Of a DNA stretch of 8,614 nucleotides, positions 5,424 through 8,614 are shown one piece after another; position 1 is the first letter of the stretch; each line of letters starts with the position of its first letter. The stretch lies in NCBI GenBank assembly GCA_034434335.1, contig DAOTZS010000229.1:1-8614 (forward strand). The letters run 5' to 3'. This DNA is from DAOTZS01 sp034434335. Lineage in GTDB: Bacteria > Chloroflexota > Anaerolineae > CG2-30-64-16. The notes beneath the pieces were generated by a model, which did not search any database, was not told the origin of the DNA, and saw only the letters and a program-made list of their open reading frames with translations. The translations under genes and the position numbers were made by a program.

Positions 5424-5910
5424 GACGGCAACCTACACCACCGAGGTGACCTGGCGCGGGGATCACTGGGGGCACATCGTGATGGGCAACGGCCCACAGA
5501 TGATCTTCTCCGCGCCACCCGACGCCTACGGCCAGGCCGGCGTACTCACCCCAGAGGACGCGTTCGTGGCCGCGGCCAACACCTGCGTGATGATGATGTT
5601 CCTCTGGGCCTGCGAGCGCTTCAAGCTCGACCTGGTGGACTACCGCTGTCGGGCCGAGGGCACGAAGAGGATCGAGCTGGATCGCACCGAGATCTTCACC
5701 CACCTGCGCCTCTGGCCCGAGATCGTCGTGCGGGTCGACCCCGACGGGGATGCGGCCAGCACTGAAAAGCGCGTGCGCAAGGCGCTGGCGGCAGCGCAGA
5801 AATATAGCCTGGTGGCCAACTCGGTCAAAAGCGAGATCATCGTCGAGCCAAAGATCACTGTAATTGAGAGGGGTCACGCAGTTGCACTACGCCGTACCTC
5901 CACCCCCTAG
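5416..5910 (+). CDS. OsmC-family protein lacking the second catalytic cysteine
   Basis: A 164-residue OsmC/Ohr-superfamily protein. Typical members reduce organic hydroperoxides with two conserved cysteines. The first is present in AANTCVMMMFLWACERF (53-69, Cys57 as the peroxidatic-position residue, with Cys66 nearby). The place of the second, normally a Cys-X-X-S/A-N-S type motif, reads AQKYSLVANSV (127-137) with Ser131, so the classical disulfide pair cannot form. Cys66 and Cys78 are other possible partners. The start at ATG 5416 has GAGGG (5403-5407) upstream and overlaps the preceding gene. The last 15 or so residues (basic, RRTSTP end) extend past the usual family end and may be non-native. 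Its neighbours imply a thiol or sulfur-handling job rather than general osmotic stress. Substrate unknown. Confidence 0.88.
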   Translation: MAKTATYTTEVTWRGDHWGHIVMGNGPQMIFSAPPDAYGQAGVLTPEDAFVAAANTCVMMMFLWACERFKLDLVDYRCRAEGTKRIELDRTEIFTHLRLWPEIVVRVDPDGDAASTEKRVRKALAAAQKYSLVANSVKSEIIVEPKITVIERGHAVALRRTSTP

Positions 5911-5935
5911 CCTCCGCCCCCAATCGGGGGCGAGG
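5911..5935 (+). terminator. Hairpin directly after the osmC-like gene
   Basis: GCCCCC (5916-5921) pairs with GGGGGC (5926-5931) around AATC, and is extended by C5915-G5932 and, past a bulge, CCT/AGG (5911-5913, 5933-5935). It starts immediately after the TAG stop. No T-run follows, so it may be a weak or factor-assisted terminator or an mRNA 3' stabiliser. It marks the likely end of the first part of the cluster. Confidence 0.5.
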
Positions 5936-5959
5936 GAATCCTTTGAAAGAGGTATTCTG

Positions 5960-6022
5960 GGCGGCTTTGTCGCTCTCAGCGCGTCCCGAACGACTAAAGT
6001 CGTTACTACGAAGAAAGCCGCC
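5960..6022. repeat. Nested inverted repeat in the osmC-thioredoxin spacer
   Basis: Outer arms GGCGGCTTT (5960-5968) and AAAGCCGCC (6014-6022) enclose a perfect palindrome AACGACT-AA-AGTCGTT (5989-6004) followed by ACTACGAAG. The arrangement looks like a REP/BIME-type intergenic repeat. Similar GACTAAAGTC palindromes are, from memory, frequent in Chloroflexota intergenic regions. No coding capacity or obvious promoter is seen. Confidence 0.55.
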
Positions 6023-6046
6023 AGTATCCAGTACAGCAATCTGGGG

Positions 6047-6100
6047 AAGGTGTTCGGCACCTTTCGAAAGCTCGCCCCGGCTCTGCCGGCCGGGCCGGGG
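6047..6100. repeat. Two further hairpins before the first thioredoxin-like gene
   Basis: AAGGTG-TTCGG-CACCTT (6047-6063) runs directly into the palindrome CTTTCGAAAG (6061-6070). CCCCGGC (6075-6081) pairs with GCCGGGG (6094-6100) around 12 nt. Together with 5911-6022 these make almost the whole 224-bp spacer palindromic. Their function is unknown. They could be repeats, or a leader structure for the downstream gene. Confidence 0.5.
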
Positions 6101-6134
6101 TGTCAGGCACTTCGATTGAGAAACGAGGCCACCT

Positions 6135-6416
6135 ATGTTGGACATTAAAGTACTGGGGCCAGGCTGTGCTAACTGCTATATCCTGGAAGGACTGGTCATC
6201 GCCGCGGTACAGGTCCTGTATGATCAGAAACCCCATCTGTTTGAAGGTGTGGAAGTGTCGCTCCAACATTTGAGCGATGAGAGCGACTTTCGCAAGTACC
6301 GTCTTTTGTTCACACCCGGCCTGGTCGTCAATGAGCAGCTCATTGCCGCGGGTCGCCTGCCGAGCGCGCTGGAGATCATGGCGGCACTAGAGAAATGTCT
6401 GACGAACAGCAAGTAG
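6135..6416 (+). CDS. Thioredoxin_3-type small redox protein, CANC active site
   Basis: A 93-residue thioredoxin-fold protein of the group annotated as redox-active disulfide protein 2 / Thioredoxin_3. The first strand runs straight into the active site, IKVLGPGCANCYILE (4-18), with the Cys11-X2-Cys14 pair at the N-terminus of helix 1. LLFTPGLVVN (57-66) carries the cis-proline Pro61 preceded by Thr60, and the C-terminal helix ends at NSK. There is no signal peptide, so it acts in the cytoplasm. ATG 6135 is preceded by GAGG (6125-6128) at 6 nt. It lies upstream of arsR and has a sequence-diverged paralogue at 7027. Likely a dithiol reductant or carrier, with partner unknown. In arsenic loci such proteins are thought to reduce or deliver thiol-reactive species. 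Confidence 0.88.
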   Translation: MLDIKVLGPGCANCYILEGLVIAAVQVLYDQKPHLFEGVEVSLQHLSDESDFRKYRLLFTPGLVVNEQLIAAGRLPSALEIMAALEKCLTNSK

Positions 6417-6474
6417 TTGGTAGAGGGAGTGGTCATAAACGGCGTGCCATCTGGGGAAAAAAAGGAGAAAGGCC

Positions 6475-6858
6475 GTGGACAAATACAGCCAACAGGCCCA
6501 CCTGCTAAAGGTGCTGGCGCACCCTGTCCGGCTGAGGATATTGGACCTGCTGCGTTACTCAGACGAGTGCGTATGCCATTTGTCGGTCGCCCTGGGCAAG
6601 TCACAGCCTTATGTTTCGCAACAGCTGGCAGTGTTGCGCCATGCCGGCATTATCGTGGACCGCAAAGAGGGTACCAATGTCTTCTACAGCCTGGCTGATG
6701 AGAGGGTTGCCCGTTATCTGGATGCATTCCTCGGGCCGGCCAACCAGTATGCGAGCCGACAGGCCATGGCCAACTGCTGGTGCCCGAAATGTCTGTCCGG
6801 ATCTCTGGCGCACAGCATGGCATCCACGGGGATAGGGGCATCTGTAATCGGGGTTTGA
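6475..6858 (+). CDS. arsR: ArsR/SmtB-family arsenite-responsive repressor
   Basis: A 127-residue winged helix-turn-helix repressor. The alpha-3 metalloid site ECVCHL (31-36) supplies Cys32-X-Cys34, at the same numbering as the As(III)-binding pair of E. coli ArsR. The recognition helix follows in SQPYVSQQLAVLRHAG (43-58), then the wing (RKEGTNVFYSL, 63-73). An additional cysteine cluster NCWCPKC (100-106: Cys101, Cys103, Cys106) near the C-terminus is not part of the minimal family and may give a third ligand or a second site. The GTG start at 6475 is supported by AAGGAG (6462-6467) at 7 nt. It probably represses its own cluster, with arsenite (or antimonite) binding releasing DNA. No clear operator dyad was found just upstream of it. 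Confidence 0.94.
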   Translation: MDKYSQQAHLLKVLAHPVRLRILDLLRYSDECVCHLSVALGKSQPYVSQQLAVLRHAGIIVDRKEGTNVFYSLADERVARYLDAFLGPANQYASRQAMANCWCPKCLSGSLAHSMASTGIGASVIGV

Positions 6859-6875
6859 CCCAAACCTGATACCAA

Positions 6876-6968
6876 AAAGGCGCTTGGGCCGGCGATTCCC
6901 TTCCCGATCACTCCGAAGGTGAGTGGCCGGGCCATAGCGCCGGCCTGCGCTGCCTGAGTGGCGCCTTT
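6876..6968 (+). other. Structured intergenic region between arsR and the second thioredoxin-like gene
   Basis: In the 168-bp spacer two nested complementary pairs occur. AAAGGCGC (6876-6883) pairs with GCGCCTTT (6961-6968), and inside it GGCCGGCG (6887-6894) pairs with CGCCGGCC (6938-6945). GGCCGG (6925-6930) can compete for CCGGCC (6940-6945), so alternative folds are possible. It matches no riboswitch class that I recognise. It may be a leader structure, a terminator-like element after arsR, or a repeat. Confidence 0.4.
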
Positions 6969-7026
6969 CCTCCCGTTCCAGGTCCGATCGCCGATGAGCC
7001 CACTACAAGGAAGGAGGACAGCTATA

Positions 7027-7344
7027 GTGCTTTCGATCAAAGTGTTAGGGCCGGGATGTGCAAGGTGTGATCTGCTGAAACAGCGTGCCATGCAAGCTTT
7101 GGAGATGTTGGCGGAGGAGGAACCAGCGCTGGAGGCGACCATCCTCCATGTAAGCGATTACAAGGAGATCTCCTGGTATCCTGTCATGTTCACCCCGGCG
7201 CTGGTGATCAACGAAAAGGTGGTTAGTGCCGGATACGTGCCCACGGTAAGCAGGATCAAGACCTGGATGCGAGAGGCTCTGGACGGAGCCCATCATTCCA
7301 CTCCACCTCAGCAACCCTTACTTCATGGAGGCATTTCATCATGA
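7027..7344 (+). CDS. Thioredoxin_3-type small redox protein, CARC active site
   Basis: A 105-residue paralogue of the protein at 6135. It shares the opening SIKVLGPGCARCDLLK (3-18; Cys11, Cys14) and the cis-proline loop PVMFTPALVINEK (52-64; Thr56-Pro57) but is diverged elsewhere, with a longer C-terminal tail (His/Pro/Gln-rich, about 88-105). The GTG start at 7027 has AAGGAGG (7011-7017) 9 nt upstream and aligns with the start of the paralogue. Upstream in-frame codons run through the structured spacer and are unlikely to be translated. The stop overlaps the acr3 ATG (ATGA, 7341-7344), so translation is coupled to the efflux pump. A cytoplasmic dithiol partner in arsenite handling is inferred from this coupling. 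Confidence 0.9.
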   Translation: MLSIKVLGPGCARCDLLKQRAMQALEMLAEEEPALEATILHVSDYKEISWYPVMFTPALVINEKVVSAGYVPTVSRIKTWMREALDGAHHSTPPQQPLLHGGISS

Positions 7345-8456
7345 CCGATACGATTTCCCGCGTAACTACTCAACCCGTTGCAGCGCGTCCGGGCGTTGTT
7401 CAACGCCTTTCCCTATTGGACCGCTATCTCACGTTGTGGATCTTCCTGGCCATGGCGGTGGGCGTGGGGCTGGGATACCTCTTCCCGGCCGCGGTCCAGT
7501 CCTTCAACCAGGCCGCGTCCATTGGGACGACCAACATCCCCATCGCCATCGGCCTGATCCTGATGATGTACCCGCCGCTGGCCAAGGTGCGGTATGAGGA
7601 GATGGACCGTGTCTTTCGCCGCCCCAAATTGCTGGCCTTTTCCCTGATCCAGAACTGGATCGTGGGCCCGCTGGTGATGTTCGGGCTGGCGGTGCTCTTC
7701 CTGCGCCATTACCCAGAGTATATGATGGGGGTGATCCTGGTGGGGCTGGCTCGCTGCATCGCTATGGTCATCGTCTGGAACGAACTGGCTGGCGGGGACC
7801 GGGAACTGGCCGTCGGCCTGGTCGCCTTCAACGCCATCTTCCAGGTCCTCTTCTACGCGGTCTACATCTGGATTTTCATCTCCCTCCTGCTGCCCGCCCT
7901 GGGGCTGGTGGAGGGTGTCCATGTGAGTGTCTCCATCGCCGATGCCGCCAAGACGGTCTTCATCTATCTGGGCATCCCCTTCCTGGCCGGCGTCATCACC
8001 CGTTTCAGCCTGATCCGCTGGCGGGGACGGGAGTGGTACGAGACCCGCTTCATTCCCAAGATCAGCCCGCTCACCCTGGCGGCGCTGCTGTTCACCATTG
8101 TGGTGATGTTCTCCTTGAAGGGGGAGTACATCGTCCAGTTGCCGCTAGACGTGGTGCGGGTAGCGATTCCGTTGGTCTGCTACTTCTTGCTGATGTGGTT
8201 CGTGACCTTCTTCATCACGCGCCGGATTGGGGCCTCGTATCCTGAAACGACCGCCGTATCCTTCACCGCGGCCAGCAACGACTTTGAACTGGCTATTGCG
8301 GTGGCGGTAGCGGTCTTTGGCATCAACTCTGGCCAGGCCTTCGCCACTGTCATCGGACCGCTGCTGGAGGTGCCGGTGTTGATCAGCCTGGTAAACGTGG
8401 CCCTGGCCTTCAAACGGCGGCTGTTTGGCGCCCAGTCGGAGGCTGCGATGGCGTAG
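7341..8456 (+). CDS. acr3: ACR3-family arsenite efflux permease
   Basis: A 371-residue membrane carrier of the ACR3 (bile/arsenite/riboflavin transporter) superfamily that exports As(III) using the proton gradient. About ten hydrophobic segments are visible, starting at residues 30-52. The signature GLARCIAMVIVWNELAGGD (135-153) holds Cys139, the conserved cysteine of helix 4 that is required in characterised ACR3 proteins. FTAASNDFELAIAVA (308-322) contains Glu316 of helix 9, the other conserved functional residue. The length is normal for the family (about 350-380). GGAGG (7327-7331) lies 9 nt before the ATG, and the start overlaps the preceding thioredoxin-like gene. With ArsR and no arsC in view, the cluster seems aimed at arsenite directly. 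Confidence 0.96.
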   Translation: MTDTISRVTTQPVAARPGVVQRLSLLDRYLTLWIFLAMAVGVGLGYLFPAAVQSFNQAASIGTTNIPIAIGLILMMYPPLAKVRYEEMDRVFRRPKLLAFSLIQNWIVGPLVMFGLAVLFLRHYPEYMMGVILVGLARCIAMVIVWNELAGGDRELAVGLVAFNAIFQVLFYAVYIWIFISLLLPALGLVEGVHVSVSIADAAKTVFIYLGIPFLAGVITRFSLIRWRGREWYETRFIPKISPLTLAALLFTIVVMFSLKGEYIVQLPLDVVRVAIPLVCYFLLMWFVTFFITRRIGASYPETTAVSFTAASNDFELAIAVAVAVFGINSGQAFATVIGPLLEVPVLISLVNVALAFKRRLFGAQSEAAMA

Positions 8457-8462
8457 CAAAAG

Positions 8463-8493
8463 AGGTGACAGTCACTTTGAGAGACTGTCACCT
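8463..8493 (+). terminator. Terminator-like hairpin after acr3
   Basis: A perfect 11-bp stem AGGTGACAGTC (8463-8473) / GACTGTCACCT (8483-8493) with a 9-nt loop starts seven bases after the acr3 stop codon, followed by GTCTTTA. The T-run is poor but position and stability suit transcription termination. The GTGACAGTCAC-type sequence may itself be a dispersed palindromic repeat. Confidence 0.65.
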
Positions 8494-8502
8494 GTCTTTA
8501 GA

Positions 8503-8614
8503 GAATGTAGCACAGGCTGTCAGGCCTGTGGATGCGGGCCTGCAGGCTAACAGCCTGCGCCACAAGGGCGTGAATGTAGCACAGGCCGTCAGGCCTGTGG
8601 ATGCGGGCCTGCAG
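8503..8614. repeat. Tandem repeat, 69-bp period, continuing past the window
   Basis: A 43-bp segment beginning GAATGTAGCACAGGC (8503-8545) recurs at 8572-8614 with one T/C difference, separated by 26 bp, giving a period of 69. Within the unit, CACAGGC...GCCTGTG forms a hairpin (in the second copy the change extends it to CACAGGCC-GTCA-GGCCTGTG), and GCAGGCT-AAC-AGCCTGC forms another. The second unit is cut by the window edge, so the copy number is unknown. It is non-coding, and its role is unknown. Confidence 0.8.

Noticed and set aside
3663..5910. Sulfur-oxidising heterodisulfide reductase (sHdr) locus
   Set aside because: Lipoate-binding H-like proteins occur there, but no hdr, dsrE, tusA or lipoate-ligase gene is in the window.
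6001..6148. Small plus-strand frame 5864-6148 spanning the osmC-trx spacer
   Set aside because: It runs through several palindromes and overlaps the supported end of the osmC-like gene and the start of the thioredoxin-like gene in another frame.
8463..8493. Hairpin after acr3 as an element end
   Set aside because: It lacks matching partner ends or a target duplication in view. A terminator is the simpler reading.

Overview
The window is a GC-rich bacterial segment. The gene style suggests a Chloroflexota (Anaerolineae/Caldilineae-like) genome or MAG: a sugar ABC transporter with a Thr/Pro/Ala-rich lipoprotein binding protein, frequent GTG starts, and many palindromic intergenic repeats. This placement is an inference from style and was not tested by search.

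Layout. Positions 1-3154 (minus strand) hold a carbohydrate ABC importer operon: an extended -10 promoter, a lipoprotein solute-binding protein (1787-3070), a MalF-type permease (511-1407) and a MalG-type permease that runs off the left edge (1-514). Positions 3663-8456 (plus strand) hold a divergently oriented thiol/arsenic cluster. Its genes are a GcvH-like lipoyl carrier, two DGC-domain putative zinc-binding proteins (the second with an extra C-terminal domain), an OsmC-family protein, a Thioredoxin_3-type small protein, an ArsR repressor with the CVC arsenite site, a second Thioredoxin_3 protein and an ACR3 arsenite efflux permease. A hairpin follows acr3. From 8503 to the right edge lies a tandem repeat with a 69-bp period. 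No arsenate reductase gene is in the window.

Mobile DNA. Three copies of one short non-coding element lie at 1452-1640, 3312-3533 and 4507-4669. Each has GTAACTATTC-type terminal inverted repeats (the left end of the first copy lacks one T), and each is flanked by a perfect, different 8-bp target duplication (AAGAGCTC, GCCCCGCT, GACGGAGG). They are MITE-like. The GTAA termini plus 8-bp duplications fit the IS66 family as the mobilising source. The interior is a string of hairpins. The 4-nt loops of two of these hairpins are inverted relative to each other between copies. The third copy sits inside the plus-strand operon: its left end supplies the stop codon of the first DGC gene, and its target duplication copies the Shine-Dalgarno of the second DGC gene.

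How the genes may work together. ArsR and ACR3 give arsenite sensing and export. The proteins around them carry thiols or potential dithiols (lipoyl, Cys-X2-Cys thioredoxin-like, DGC cysteines, OsmC). A plausible but unproven reading is a dithiol relay or buffer that reduces, carries or protects against As(III) or a related thiophilic species. The lipoyl carrier is the least expected member.
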